From the NCBI RefSeq assembly GCF_029277305.1, contig NZ_CP119526.1: DNA of 64,000 nt; one strand, written 5' to 3'. Below are positions 25,036 to 34,304 of this stretch, in pieces (within the stretch, counting starts at the first letter, position 1; each line of letters begins with the position of its first letter). The translations under genes were made by a program, and so were the position numbers. Origin of the DNA: Guptibacillus hwajinpoensis. Its GTDB lineage: Bacteria > Bacillota > Bacilli > Bacillales > Guptibacillaceae. The notes beneath the pieces are model-generated. The model was not told the origin of the DNA, ran no database searches, and saw nothing but the letters and a program-made list of their open reading frames with translations.

Positions 25036-25485
25036 ATATGCCCCCAATTATTCTTTCCTCTTATTCAGTATAAAAAAAGAACAGGGCAAGAACAATAGAA
25101 ATGACGTAAAATTACCTAGTAGCATTTACAATTCGTTATTATTTCAGAAAATTCGGGGTTATGCATACGATATACAGTTATATATATTACATACTTTCAG
25201 GTAAGGGGCGTAGATAGATTTTCATACATTACACTGTAAGAAATAAAAATTACCCAAAAAACAGAGAATTAATACTAGGACTTTATGACTATTTTCTGTT
25301 ATCCAAACGTAATCCTGACGCGGTTTTTGTAAATTTACGTTAAAAAAGCATATGCAAAATAGTTAGAAAACTTGTATAATACGAATTGTGGCAAAGGAAT
25401 CAAATGAATTGTTAGATAATTTGATGAATTTTGTTCCACGTACATTAGCTTTTATAGCTACATATTTTAAGGGAGGTCACACAGC
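25036..25485 (+). promoter_or_regulatory. opp operon control region (450 nt without a gene)
   Basis: It holds a consensus -10 TATAAT (25375-25380) about 105 nt before oppA, with no clear -35. A CodY-like box TTATTTCAGAAAATT (25139-25153; 12 of 15 match AATTTTCWGAAAATT) lies further upstream, though nearer the divergent DUF3899 gene. I see no ORF in this stretch that I would support. Confidence 0.5.
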
Positions 25486-27180
25486 ATGAAGAAATCAAGA
25501 TGGACACTCGTCCTATCTCTTGTGCTTGTATTGAGCGTGTTCCTGTCGGCTTGCGGCGGCGGCGGCTCAAACAACGGGGGGAACAATGGTGGCGGAGAAG
25601 GCAACGGAGACTCTGCTTCTGAACAGATTATGAATTTATACGCAACTGCAGAGATTCCGTCAATGGATACTACGCAGGCTACTGATGCAACATCGTTTAA
25701 CGCTATGAACCAAGTTTTCGAAGGTCTTTATCGCCTTGACGAAAACAACGAGCCAACACTAGGTGTTGCTGCTGAAGAACCTAAAGAAGAAGAAAAAGAC
25801 GGTGAAACTGTCTATACCTTCACAATTCGCGATGATGCGAAATGGTCTGACGGTTCTGCTGTAACGGCAGAAGATTTCATTTATGCTTGGCATAAAGCTC
25901 TAAATCCAGAAACTATTTCTCCTTACGCTTCTATGTTCGGTACTGCAGGAATCAAGAACGGTAATGCAATCATTACTGAAGGCGATCCTCTTTACGGTAA
26001 AGTAGAAGAGCTCGGAGCTAAAGCAGTAGATGAGAAGACTCTTGAAGTAACTGTTGAGAACCAAGTCCCTTACTTCAAATCACTTCTAACATTTGCAACG
26101 TTCTATCCACAACCGAAAGCATTTGCTGAAGAGCAAGGTGAAGAATTCGCTCTTGAAGCAGATACTATGCTTTACAACGGACCATTCGTATTCTCTGAAT
26201 GGAATCACGGTGAAGGCTGGAACTACAAAAAGAATCCTGAATACTGGGATGCTGAAGTTGTAAACCTTGAAGAAATCACTGTTAAAGTTGTTAAAGATAC
26301 TGCAACAAGTGTAAACCTATATGAAACAGGAAAAGTTGACCGTGCTACTCTTGATGCTGACTTCGTTGATCAGTTTAAAGATGGTGAAGATTTCTCAACT
26401 ATCCTTGAACCAACTATGTTCTTCCTTCGTCTAAACCAGGGAGAGAACGAAGCACTAGCTAACAAAGATATTCGTAAAGCACTATTCCTTGCTTATGACC
26501 GTGAAGGACTTGTAAATGTTCTTCTAAACAACGGTTCTGTTGCAGCGAAATATTTCGTACCAAAAGACTTTGTTAAAGGCCCAGATGGCGCTGACTTCCG
26601 TGAATTTGCTAAAGATGGTTTCTTCGCTGATCAAGGTGAAGCAGAAGCTAAAGAAGCATGGGAAGCAGGACTTGAAGCTCTTGGAACTGATTCAGTAGAT
26701 TTTGAATTCCTTACTACTGATACTGAACTTTCTTCAACAATCGCTGAGTATGCGAAAGAGCAGTTTGAATCTAAGCTTGATGGTCTAACAATTACAATCA
26801 ACAAGCAACCTTGGAAGCAATTCCTTAAACTTGAAGATGCAGGCGATTTCGACATCTCAACCGGTGGTTGGGGACCTGACTATCCAGATCCAATGACATT
26901 CCTTTACATGTTTGAAACTGATGGAGCATACAACCGCATGGGTTACTCAAGCGAAAAGTATGACCAACTTGTTTCAGACGCTAAGAAAGAAACAGATGAA
27001 GCTAAGCGTTGGGAAATGATGCAAGAAGCTGAGAAAGTACTAATGGAAGAAGATATTGCGATCGTTCCAACTTATCAGCGTGGACTTGCTATCATTCAGC
27101 AGCCTTACGTTAAGAACTACTATGTACACACATTTGGTGCAGACGCATCTTACAAGTGGGTTAAGATCGAAGGTAAATAA
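25486..27180 (+). CDS. oppA: Oligopeptide ABC transporter, substrate-binding lipoprotein OppA
   Basis: A 564-residue lipoprotein: signal peptide with lipobox LSAC, lipidated Cys23, then a Gly/Asn-rich linker and an SBP_bac_5 domain. The motif AEDFIYAWHKALNPET near residue 128 and the GGWGPDYPDPMTFL segment near 463 are typical of OppA. It captures peptides outside the membrane and hands them to OppBC. A hairpin between oppA and oppB likely makes oppA the most abundant product. In B. subtilis Opp also imports competence and sporulation peptides. Confidence 0.95.
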   Translation: MKKSRWTLVLSLVLVLSVFLSACGGGGSNNGGNNGGGEGNGDSASEQIMNLYATAEIPSMDTTQATDATSFNAMNQVFEGLYRLDENNEPTLGVAAEEPKEEEKDGETVYTFTIRDDAKWSDGSAVTAEDFIYAWHKALNPETISPYASMFGTAGIKNGNAIITEGDPLYGKVEELGAKAVDEKTLEVTVENQVPYFKSLLTFATFYPQPKAFAEEQGEEFALEADTMLYNGPFVFSEWNHGEGWNYKKNPEYWDAEVVNLEEITVKVVKDTATSVNLYETGKVDRATLDADFVDQFKDGEDFSTILEPTMFFLRLNQGENEALANKDIRKALFLAYDREGLVNVLLNNGSVAAKYFVPKDFVKGPDGADFREFAKDGFFADQGEAEAKEAWEAGLEALGTDSVDFEFLTTDTELSSTIAEYAKEQFESKLDGLTITINKQPWKQFLKLEDAGDFDISTGGWGPDYPDPMTFLYMFETDGAYNRMGYSSEKYDQLVSDAKKETDEAKRWEMMQEAEKVLMEEDIAIVPTYQRGLAIIQQPYVKNYYVHTFGADASYKWVKIEGK

Positions 27181-27193
27181 TCTTAGATTTTCA

Positions 27194-27231
27194 GGAGAGT
27201 ATATGTCATCCTGACATATGCTCTCTTTTTT
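27194..27231 (+). terminator. Intercistronic hairpin between oppA and oppB
   Basis: GAGAGTATATGTCA pairs with TGACATATGCTCTC (one G-T) and is followed by six T. Partial termination here would give more OppA than permease. Confidence 0.85.
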
Positions 27232-27356
27232 ACCTGTAATAAGAAATATGTCGAAATAAAACTAGAAATTGAAATAGATAGAAAATTTTTTCTAGTGATA
27301 TTTCAAAATTCGACTTATAATGTATAAGCAGGTATCTATTGAGGAGGTTGGTTGTA

Positions 27357-28286
27357 GTGGGACGTTATATTGGCGGAAGAGTAGTATCAATGGTTATTAC
27401 CTTCCTAATTATTGCTTCGCTAACGTTTTTTTTGATGAAGCTTCTCCCTGGTACACCGTTTAATAACCAGGAAAAGCTAACTGATACACAAATTGTTCAA
27501 TTAAATGAAAAGTATGGCTTAAATGATCCAGTTGCTGTGCAATACTTCAGTTACATGAAGAATCTATTCGTTGGTGATCTTGGAGTATCCTTCCAGCAGG
27601 ATGGTCGTGAAGTATCAACGATTATTGGGGAACGAATTGGGCCATCAGCGTATTTAGGGTTCCAGTCTATTGTACTTGGGACAATTGTTGGACTATTCCT
27701 TGGTATTATTGCAGCACTAAGACATAATTCATTTCTTGATTACGGGACAATGGTCATCGCTGTACTTGGTATTTCAATACCAAACTTTGTTATTGCAGGC
27801 CTAATGCAGTATTGGCTAGGTGTTAAGTGGGAACTGCTACCAGTTGCTTACTGGGATGGTTTCGCTTACACAATCATGCCGACGATTGCAATTGCTTCAA
27901 TTGTTGTAGCTACCATTGCTCGTTTTATGAGAACGGAAATGCTAGAGGTTCTTGGACAGGACTATATTACAACAGCGAAAGCAAAAGGCTTAAGTAGCAC
28001 AGCGGTTGTTATTAGACATACAATCCGTAATGCTTCTATACCTATCATTACCATTATGGGACCACTGGTTGTAGCTCTAATGACAGGTACTCTTGTAATT
28101 GAGCAGATCTTCGTTATCCCAGGACTTGGAGAAAAATTTGTTAATTCAATTATGACAAATGATTTCCCAATTATTATGGGTACGACGCTCTTCTATAGTT
28201 TGTTATTTATCGTAGTGATCTTACTTGTAGATATCATGTATGGTATCATCGATCCTCGAATTCGTTTAGCGGGAGGTAAAGATTAA
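27357..28286 (+). CDS. oppB: Oligopeptide ABC transporter permease OppB
   Basis: A 309-residue permease with six hydrophobic helices and the EAA loop (EVLGQDYITTAKAKGLSS) that contacts the ATPases. The frame reaches TTG 27339, but GTG 27357 follows GAGGAGG by 9 nt. A TATAAT at 27316-27321 could act as a secondary promoter; no good -35. Overlaps oppC by 1 nt. Confidence 0.95.
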   Translation: MGRYIGGRVVSMVITFLIIASLTFFLMKLLPGTPFNNQEKLTDTQIVQLNEKYGLNDPVAVQYFSYMKNLFVGDLGVSFQQDGREVSTIIGERIGPSAYLGFQSIVLGTIVGLFLGIIAALRHNSFLDYGTMVIAVLGISIPNFVIAGLMQYWLGVKWELLPVAYWDGFAYTIMPTIAIASIVVATIARFMRTEMLEVLGQDYITTAKAKGLSSTAVVIRHTIRNASIPIITIMGPLVVALMTGTLVIEQIFVIPGLGEKFVNSIMTNDFPIIMGTTLFYSLLFIVVILLVDIMYGIIDPRIRLAGGKD

Positions 28287-29311
28287 TGAGTATGAAACAA
28301 GAGAAACTAGATGAACTTTCAGACCACATGTTTCAGCCCGCTAATACTGATGCTTTAGAAAATGAACAGATTGCCGGTGAAAGTACTGGTTTTTGGAAAG
28401 ATGCATGGAGAAGATTAAAGAAGAACCCTGGTGCAATTACAGGATTAATCATTATACTAATAATCGTTTTAATGTCTATCATCGGCCCTGGAATGAATGA
28501 ATACTCATATTCTCAGCAGGATCTATCAAGAGCGAAGCTTCCTGCTAAAGTACCTGTACTTGAGAATGTAGATTTCCTAGGATTAAACGGTGTGGATATT
28601 CGTGGTACAGATCAGTACGAAGCTAAGGGAGTTGAAGAGTACTTTTGGTTTGGTACAGACGGCTTCGGTCGTGACCAATGGACTCGGGTATGGCAGGGTA
28701 CTCGTATCTCACTTTTCATTGCAGCAGCGGCTGCATTCATTGACTTTGTAATCGGTGTAGCTTACGGTGGAATTTCAGCCTACTACGGCGGTCGTGTTGA
28801 TAACATTTTACAGCGTATTATTGAAGTATTAATCGGTATTCCAAACTTAATTCTCATCATTCTCTTTATCTTAATCTTTGAGCCAGGGATATTCTCGATT
28901 ATACTAGCCCTCTCCGTCACAGGTTGGGTAGGCATGTCGCGTATTGTTCGTGGACAAGTATTGAAGCTTAAAACACAAGAATTTGTATTAGCATCACGTA
29001 CGCTCGGGGCAACGAGTGGCCGTGTTATCGGAAAACACTTGATTCCAAACGTATTAGGTCAAATTATCATTACAACAATGTTTACAATTCCAAATGCGAT
29101 CTTCTTTGAAGCATTTCTTAGCTTTATCGGGCTTGGTATTCGCCCACCTGAAGCATCGCTTGGTTCGATTATTAACGATGGTTTCAAAAGCTTACAAATC
29201 TATCCGCACCTTGTTCTATGGCCGTCAATCATTATTTCACTTATTATGATTGCATTTAACCTGCTTGGTGACGGACTAAGAGATGCATTTGATCCAAAGC
29301 TACGTAAATAG
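28286..29311 (+). CDS. oppC: Oligopeptide ABC transporter permease OppC
   Basis: A 341-residue permease: cytoplasmic N-terminal stretch, first helix near residues 50-70, a periplasm-facing insert, then five helices. The EAA loop reads EFVLASRTLGATSGR. The start ATG follows GGGAGG at 7 nt and overlaps the oppB stop. Confidence 0.95.
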   Translation: MSMKQEKLDELSDHMFQPANTDALENEQIAGESTGFWKDAWRRLKKNPGAITGLIIILIIVLMSIIGPGMNEYSYSQQDLSRAKLPAKVPVLENVDFLGLNGVDIRGTDQYEAKGVEEYFWFGTDGFGRDQWTRVWQGTRISLFIAAAAAFIDFVIGVAYGGISAYYGGRVDNILQRIIEVLIGIPNLILIILFILIFEPGIFSIILALSVTGWVGMSRIVRGQVLKLKTQEFVLASRTLGATSGRVIGKHLIPNVLGQIIITTMFTIPNAIFFEAFLSFIGLGIRPPEASLGSIINDGFKSLQIYPHLVLWPSIIISLIMIAFNLLGDGLRDAFDPKLRK

Positions 29312-29323
29312 GGGGGAATTAGA

Positions 29324-30394
29324 ATGGAAAAGATTCTAGAAGTGAACGATTTGCACGTCTCCTTTGATACGTTTGCTGGAGAGGTCAAAGCAGTTCGTGG
29401 AGTAAACTTCCATTTAAATAAAGGTGAAACATTAGCAATTGTTGGAGAGTCTGGTTCAGGTAAATCAGTAACATCTAAAGCAGTTATGGGCTTGATTCCT
29501 AATCCTCCTGGACGCATTAAGCAAGGCGAAATTAAGTTTGGCGACCGCAACCTTGCACAATTGCCTGAAAAAGAAATGCAAAAAATCCGTGGTTCCGAAA
29601 TTTCAATGATCTTCCAAGATCCGATGACATCTCTAAACCCGACGATGACAATTGGGAAACAGATCATGGAAGGTCTTATTAAGCACCAGAACATGAACAA
29701 GTCAGAAGCAAAAGAGCGAGCCATTGAGCTATTGAAATTAGTTGGTATTCCAAATGCAGAGGGAAGAGTGACCGAATATCCTCACCAATTCTCAGGTGGA
29801 ATGAGACAGCGTGTTGTTATTGCAATTGCACTTGCTTGTAATCCACGTGTTCTTATTGCAGATGAACCAACTACAGCACTTGATGTTACGATTCAAGCGC
29901 AAATTCTTGAGCTTTTGAATGATTTACAAGAAAAAATGGGAACATCCATTATCTTTATTACACATGATCTTGGTGTTGTAGCTAACATTGCTGATCGAGT
30001 AGCAGTCATGTATGCCGGGAAAATTGTTGAAACGGGTACTGTTGATGAGATTTTCTATAATCCACAACATCCTTACACGTGGGGACTTCTCGGATCAATG
30101 CCAAGCCTTGATTCAACAGATGAAGAGCTAATTGCAATTCCTGGTTCACCTCCTGATCTACTTGATCCTCCAAAAGGTGATGCATTTGCACCGCGTAATC
30201 CATATGCAATGCAGATTGATACGGAAATGGAGCCTCCTTTATTTAAGGTTTCAGATACACACTATGCAGCAACATGGCTCTTGCATGAGAAAGCGCCTAA
30301 GGTAGAACCACCTGCAGCGATTAAGAAACGAATGCAAGGGATGGCTCCGGATGAGCCGATTATTGGTGCGAAAGATGGTGGTAAACATGTCTAA
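29324..30394 (+). CDS. oppD: Oligopeptide ABC transporter ATPase OppD
   Basis: A 356-residue ATPase. Walker A GESGSGKS (near 39), signature FSGGMRQRV (near 155), Walker B VLIADEPTTALD and H-loop FITHD are intact; the C-terminal oligopeptide domain follows. It forms a heterodimer with OppF. Overlaps oppF by 8 nt. Confidence 0.95.
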   Translation: MEKILEVNDLHVSFDTFAGEVKAVRGVNFHLNKGETLAIVGESGSGKSVTSKAVMGLIPNPPGRIKQGEIKFGDRNLAQLPEKEMQKIRGSEISMIFQDPMTSLNPTMTIGKQIMEGLIKHQNMNKSEAKERAIELLKLVGIPNAEGRVTEYPHQFSGGMRQRVVIAIALACNPRVLIADEPTTALDVTIQAQILELLNDLQEKMGTSIIFITHDLGVVANIADRVAVMYAGKIVETGTVDEIFYNPQHPYTWGLLGSMPSLDSTDEELIAIPGSPPDLLDPPKGDAFAPRNPYAMQIDTEMEPPLFKVSDTHYAATWLLHEKAPKVEPPAAIKKRMQGMAPDEPIIGAKDGGKHV

Positions 30395-31319
30395 TCAAGA
30401 AAAACTTCTAGAAATTAAAAACCTGAAACAACATTTCAAGGTTGGTAAAGGAACTGTGAAAGCTGTTGATGGGTTAACGTTTGATATTTATAAAGGTGAA
30501 ACATTTGGTCTTGTTGGGGAATCTGGTTGTGGTAAATCGACAACTGGCCGTACTATTATTCGTCTTTACAATGCGACAGACGGAGAGGTTATTTTTAACG
30601 GAGAGGATGTTCATGGAAAGAAATCTGCTAAGGAATTGAAGAAATTCAATCGTAAAATGCAGATGATCTTCCAGGATCCTTATGCATCCCTTAACCCACG
30701 TATGACGGTTTCAGATATCATTGCTGAAGGTATTGATATCCATGGCCTTGCAAGCTCCAAGAAAGCTCGTATGGACAAAGTTCATGAGCTTCTTGAGACG
30801 GTTGGTCTTAACAAAGAGCATGCGAATCGCTATCCACATGAATTTAGCGGTGGACAGCGCCAGCGTATCGGAATTGCTCGTGCTCTTGCGGTAGATCCAG
30901 AGTTCATTATTGCCGATGAGCCAATTTCTGCGCTTGATGTTTCGATTCAAGCTCAGGTTGTTAACCTAATGAAAAAGTTGCAAAGGGAAAAGGGATTAAC
31001 GTATCTCTTCATCGCGCATGATTTGTCTATGGTTAAATATATTAGCGATCGTATTGGTGTGATGTACCGCGGTGAGATTGTAGAGCTAGCAGAAAGTGAA
31101 GAGTTGTACCGCAATCCGCTTCATCCATACACGCAGTCATTACTTTCAGCAATCCCACTTCCGGATCCTGAATATGAGCGTTCTAGAAAACGTAAAATCT
31201 ATGATCCTGAGAAACACCTTTCTGAAAACGGTGAAAAGCGCGTTTTACGTGAGGTAACAGAAGGCCATTGGATTGCATGTACAGAAGAGGAATTTAATAA
31301 GTTCAACGTTACGGTTTAA
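30387..31319 (+). CDS. oppF: Oligopeptide ABC transporter ATPase OppF
   Basis: A 310-residue ATPase with Walker A GESGCGKS, signature FSGGQRQRI, Walker B FIIADEPISALD and FIAHD. The C-terminal Cys-containing part (HWIACTEEEF) is typical of OppF. ATG 30387 follows GGTGG within the end of oppD; the frame's earlier ATG 30351 lies deep in oppD and is less likely. Confidence 0.95.
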   Translation: MSNQEKLLEIKNLKQHFKVGKGTVKAVDGLTFDIYKGETFGLVGESGCGKSTTGRTIIRLYNATDGEVIFNGEDVHGKKSAKELKKFNRKMQMIFQDPYASLNPRMTVSDIIAEGIDIHGLASSKKARMDKVHELLETVGLNKEHANRYPHEFSGGQRQRIGIARALAVDPEFIIADEPISALDVSIQAQVVNLMKKLQREKGLTYLFIAHDLSMVKYISDRIGVMYRGEIVELAESEELYRNPLHPYTQSLLSAIPLPDPEYERSRKRKIYDPEKHLSENGEKRVLREVTEGHWIACTEEEFNKFNVTV

Positions 31320-31325
31320 TAAGAA

Positions 31326-31364
31326 AAAGAGCGACATTTCATTTGAAATGTCGCTCTTTTTTTA
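31326..31364 (+). terminator. Terminator of the opp operon
   Basis: A 15-bp perfect stem (AAAGAGCGACATTTC with its complement), ATTT loop, seven T; it ends about 5 nt before repeat family 2 copy. Confidence 0.92.
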
Positions 31365-31368
31365 TTTT

Positions 31369-31561
31369 GGCTATGTTGGCTCATATTGTTGATTTCTCGA
31401 TTTTTGGCTCATTCGAGTGAAACCTCAGTTTCACTCGCCTTTCAGCTCTGCTGAAAGGTCGCCCTGTGACCAATCGTCTGAGCAAATGAATTTGCTCGAA
31501 GCGATTGGTCACCGCAGGGCGTAAATTGAGCCTAAAATCAACAATGGTCATTAACATAGCC
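31369..31561. repeat. Dispersed TIR repeat family 2, long multi-branched copy
   Basis: The ends GGCTATGTT (31369-31377) and AACATAGCC (31553-31561) pair. Inside, ATTGTTGAT pairs with ATCAACAAT (31385/31537), and GGCTCA with TGAGCC (31406/31527). These close three perfect hairpins: CGAGTGAAA/TTTCACTCG (31414-31437), CCTTTCAGC/GCTGAAAGG (31438-31458), and a long one at 31460-31521 (CGCCCTG, GTGACCAATCG and GAGCAAAT pairings). No ORF. A deleted copy is at 8983-9026. Confidence 0.85.
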
Positions 31562-31562
31562 T

Positions 31563-31739
31563 TTATTTTTGTTCTTTGGTCTTATATTTGATAACCAAAT
31601 AAGGTATGTATAGGATAATTGCTAGAAAGAGAATAGATTTCACATAAAGGGATAAGTCTGCAGGTAGCGAATAGTCTATTAAAACCACCACTCCAAGAAC
31701 AATCGTAATTACAAATAAACTGATTCGTAATGTAGTCAT
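31563..31739 (-). CDS. Small two-helix membrane protein (58 aa)
   Basis: Starts MTTLRISLFVITIVLG with AAGGAG 7 nt upstream. Two hydrophobic helices (about residues 5-23 and 31-50) and a basic tail (KYKTKEQK). No family recognised. Its stop is 1 nt after the end of the family 2 repeat. Divergent from the gene at 31776. Confidence 0.65.
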   Translation of the reverse strand: MTTLRISLFVITIVLGVVVLIDYSLPADLSLYVKSILFLAIILYIPYLVIKYKTKEQK

Positions 31740-31775
31740 ATTTTGCTCCTTAACTAAATTGGTAGGGGGGATTTG

Positions 31776-32156
31776 ATGATTTTTTACGTTTATAATCCTG
31801 AGTTTGATGAAGAAGTGCTTCATTCCTTACGAATTGAGAATCCATCCTATAATCGTTTTCCTTCTGAAGAATCAATTGTTTATTTATTTGAAGAACAGGA
31901 AGAAACGATTGGCTACATGTGGATGGAAGTAAACGGAGATCATGTTATGTTAGTGGATTTCTTTTTCAAAGGATCAGAGGGTAAAAAAAGAGGGCTTTAT
32001 GATTTTATAGTGAAGCTAGCAAAAAATCAATCTAGACCATTTCTGCTTATGAAGATTCCAGAATTCATGAGTGAAGATATAAGAAAGAAATGGGGTGGGA
32101 AGATAAGGGAAAGGGACGGAAAGGATTTACTTATTGAGATCCCTTTCCAAAAGTAA
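31776..32156 (+). CDS. Protein of unknown function (126 aa)
   Basis: An acidic-aromatic protein starting MIFYVYNPEFDEEVLHSL. The alternation EETIGYMWMEVNGDHVMLVDFFF followed by a helix (GLYDFIVKLAKNQ) resembles the core of a GNAT fold, but the acetyl-CoA loop is not seen, so I make no family call. Ribosome site GGGGGG; TTG 31773 is an alternative start. It runs up to the convergent HD-domain gene. Confidence 0.6.
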   Translation: MIFYVYNPEFDEEVLHSLRIENPSYNRFPSEESIVYLFEEQEETIGYMWMEVNGDHVMLVDFFFKGSEGKKRGLYDFIVKLAKNQSRPFLLMKIPEFMSEDIRKKWGGKIRERDGKDLLIEIPFQK

Positions 32157-32167
32157 AATAAGTAGTA

Positions 32168-32704
32168 TTAAACACTCTTTTGCCATTCTTCCTGTGTGGT
32201 CATGCTCTGCTCAACTAATTGATCCAAGTCGGATAGAGCTGATGCTGCTTCTTGATCTGAAATGACCTTATAGTGGTGATTGCCACCAGGCTCTTCGTCG
32301 GCTTCATCTGCCATTGCTACGACTTCTTGAAGTGCATTACGATTAACCGTGCCTAAGAAATATGAATCAGTATGGAAAAGAATAGCGACGGCTATTTCTT
32401 TTGCTCCAACTGGATCTTCCCCGAGTCGAATGAGCATTTTGTGTGCTCGCTCAGCCCCTTTAATCGCATGAATATCATTTTGTTTATATAAATTATAATC
32501 CCATTTACCGTTACGATACCAGGTGTAATGGCCAATATCATGGAGTAGTGCTGCCTTTGTTGCAAGATCAGGATTTACTGAGTATTCAATTGCAAAGTAG
32601 TAGGCGTGCCTTGCAACAGTAATCGCATGAGCCAGTCCAGCCCGTTTTAAATACTTACGTGCGAATGGTAGTTGATAGATGTCTGATAATGTTACATGTC
32701 TCAT
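32168..32704 (-). CDS. HD-domain phosphohydrolase
   Basis: A 178-residue metal-dependent hydrolase. ITVARHAYYFA gives the first His and KAALLHDIGHYTW the HD pair (near residue 54); a later AILFHTDSY and VAMADEADE supply the remaining ligands. Small HD proteins of this kind act on nucleotides or similar phosphates; substrate unknown. Ribosome site GGAGG. Divergent from the DUF4015 gene. Confidence 0.85.
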   Translation of the reverse strand: MRHVTLSDIYQLPFARKYLKRAGLAHAITVARHAYYFAIEYSVNPDLATKAALLHDIGHYTWYRNGKWDYNLYKQNDIHAIKGAERAHKMLIRLGEDPVGAKEIAVAILFHTDSYFLGTVNRNALQEVVAMADEADEEPGGNHHYKVISDQEAASALSDLDQLVEQSMTTQEEWQKSV

Positions 32705-32881
32705 GGTTTACGTCCTCCTGACTATCCGAAAATTGTTTCTAAAAATCATACCATGATACTACAAATAAATCAATTCACTAAGTTCACGAAAAAGACTTAT
32801 TCAATTTTACTGGAAGTTCTTTCAAAGAGTGCGTATTCATCTTATAATAGAGAAGGCAAACTAATAAAGGAGAGAGAAATC

Positions 32882-34093
32882 GTGCGTATGTTGAATGTTG
32901 GATTAAAGAGTGTAATCGCATCGATAATGCTATTTTCTGTGTTCGGACAACCTGCATTAGCAGAAGGTGAAGCGTTATCAGCGTCAAATCTTAAGGGGAT
33001 AGAAACAGCGAGTAAAGAACTAACACTCCCTGATCGTCTACCGAGGTTCGTTTATGATTCAGGACTTGATTTTGAATATCCTGATGCAGTAAGAGGAATT
33101 TATGTAACAGGAAACTCAGCTGGTGGTAGTCGATTTAGCAATTTGACTGAGTTACTTGACTCAACTGAATTGAATGCTATGGTCATTGATTTCAAAGATG
33201 ATTTTGGTAATCTTACATATGTACCAAAAAAAGATTCCCCTTTAGCAGAATATGAGATTGGTAAACCTTATATGAAAGAACCTCGTAAGGTGTTAGAAGA
33301 GCTTGAGAAGCATGAAATCTACCCTATTGCTAGAGTAGTAGTGTTTAAGGACACAGTGCTTGCTGAAGCTAGACCTGAGCTTTCTTATAAAGAAGGTGGA
33401 TCAGTATGGAAGAACGGACGCGGTGAAGCGTTTGTAAATCCATTTAAAGAAGAAGTTTGGGATTATAATGTTCAGATTGCAATTGAAGCAGCTAAAATGG
33501 GCTTTAAAGAAATTCAATTTGATTATGTGCGATTTCCTGAAGGATTCGAAACACGTGATGACAAGCTAGAATATACGATGGGTAAATACAAAGATATGGA
33601 CATGGATAACGTACAGAAACGTGTACAAGCCGTTACAGACTTTGTTGCATACGCAAATTCAAAGCTAGAGCAATATGATGTTGACGTTTCTGTAGATATT
33701 TTTGGTTATTCAGCAACAATTCCAGAAGCACCAGGTATCGGACAAAACTTCTCCAAAATCTCAAGTAATGTTGATGTGATCTCATCTATGATTTACCCTA
33801 GTCACTGGGGCTCGTATTTTGGTATTTCGAAGCCGGATTTAGAGCCTTATAACTTGGTAAACGAATACGCTAAAGTTGAGAATAAAGTATTAGGTGATCT
33901 TGAAGAAGCTCCTACAAGTAGACCATGGATTCAAGACTTTACAGCAAGTTATCTTGGTAGTGGGAATTATTTAAACTATGGTAAAGCTGAAGTTGAGGCG
34001 CAAATTAAAGCATTGAACGATAATGGTATTGATGAATTCCTTCTATGGGATGCAAGTAACAGTTACACGAGAAATGTTGATTATACACCTTAA
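32882..34093 (+). CDS. Secreted putative glycoside hydrolase (DUF4015/PF13200)
   Basis: A 403-residue protein with a signal peptide (LKSVIASIMLFSVFGQPALA, cleavage after ALA near residue 25) and the DUF4015 domain: RGIYVTGNSAGGSRF, AMVIDFKDDFG, GFKEIQFDYVRFPEG and ISSMIYPSHWG. This TIM-barrel family is predicted to act on polysaccharide, unproven. The frame starts at 32696, but GTG 32882 has AAAGGAGAG and follows a TATAAT (32843-32848). Confidence 0.85.
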   Translation: MRMLNVGLKSVIASIMLFSVFGQPALAEGEALSASNLKGIETASKELTLPDRLPRFVYDSGLDFEYPDAVRGIYVTGNSAGGSRFSNLTELLDSTELNAMVIDFKDDFGNLTYVPKKDSPLAEYEIGKPYMKEPRKVLEELEKHEIYPIARVVVFKDTVLAEARPELSYKEGGSVWKNGRGEAFVNPFKEEVWDYNVQIAIEAAKMGFKEIQFDYVRFPEGFETRDDKLEYTMGKYKDMDMDNVQKRVQAVTDFVAYANSKLEQYDVDVSVDIFGYSATIPEAPGIGQNFSKISSNVDVISSMIYPSHWGSYFGISKPDLEPYNLVNEYAKVENKVLGDLEEAPTSRPWIQDFTASYLGSGNYLNYGKAEVEAQIKALNDNGIDEFLLWDASNSYTRNVDYTP

Positions 34094-34105
34094 TGATAAG
34101 CATAG

Positions 34106-34131
34106 ACCGCCTCACTTTGAGGCGGTTTTTT
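34106..34131 (+). terminator. Rho-independent terminator
   Basis: Stem ACCGCCTCA / TGAGGCGGT followed by six T, after the DUF4015 gene. Confidence 0.9.
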
Positions 34132-34304
34132 CTGTTTTATTGATCTTATTGATACACACCAATATTAGTATTTTATACAATTTGTTGAATGTTTACTTAG
34201 GTGAAAAGAGGGAAAATTAACAAAGAACACTAGAGCATAGCACTATTTTACTGGATAAATGTGTTATAATAATAATGATGAATACATTTAAAAGGAGTAG
34301 ATCA

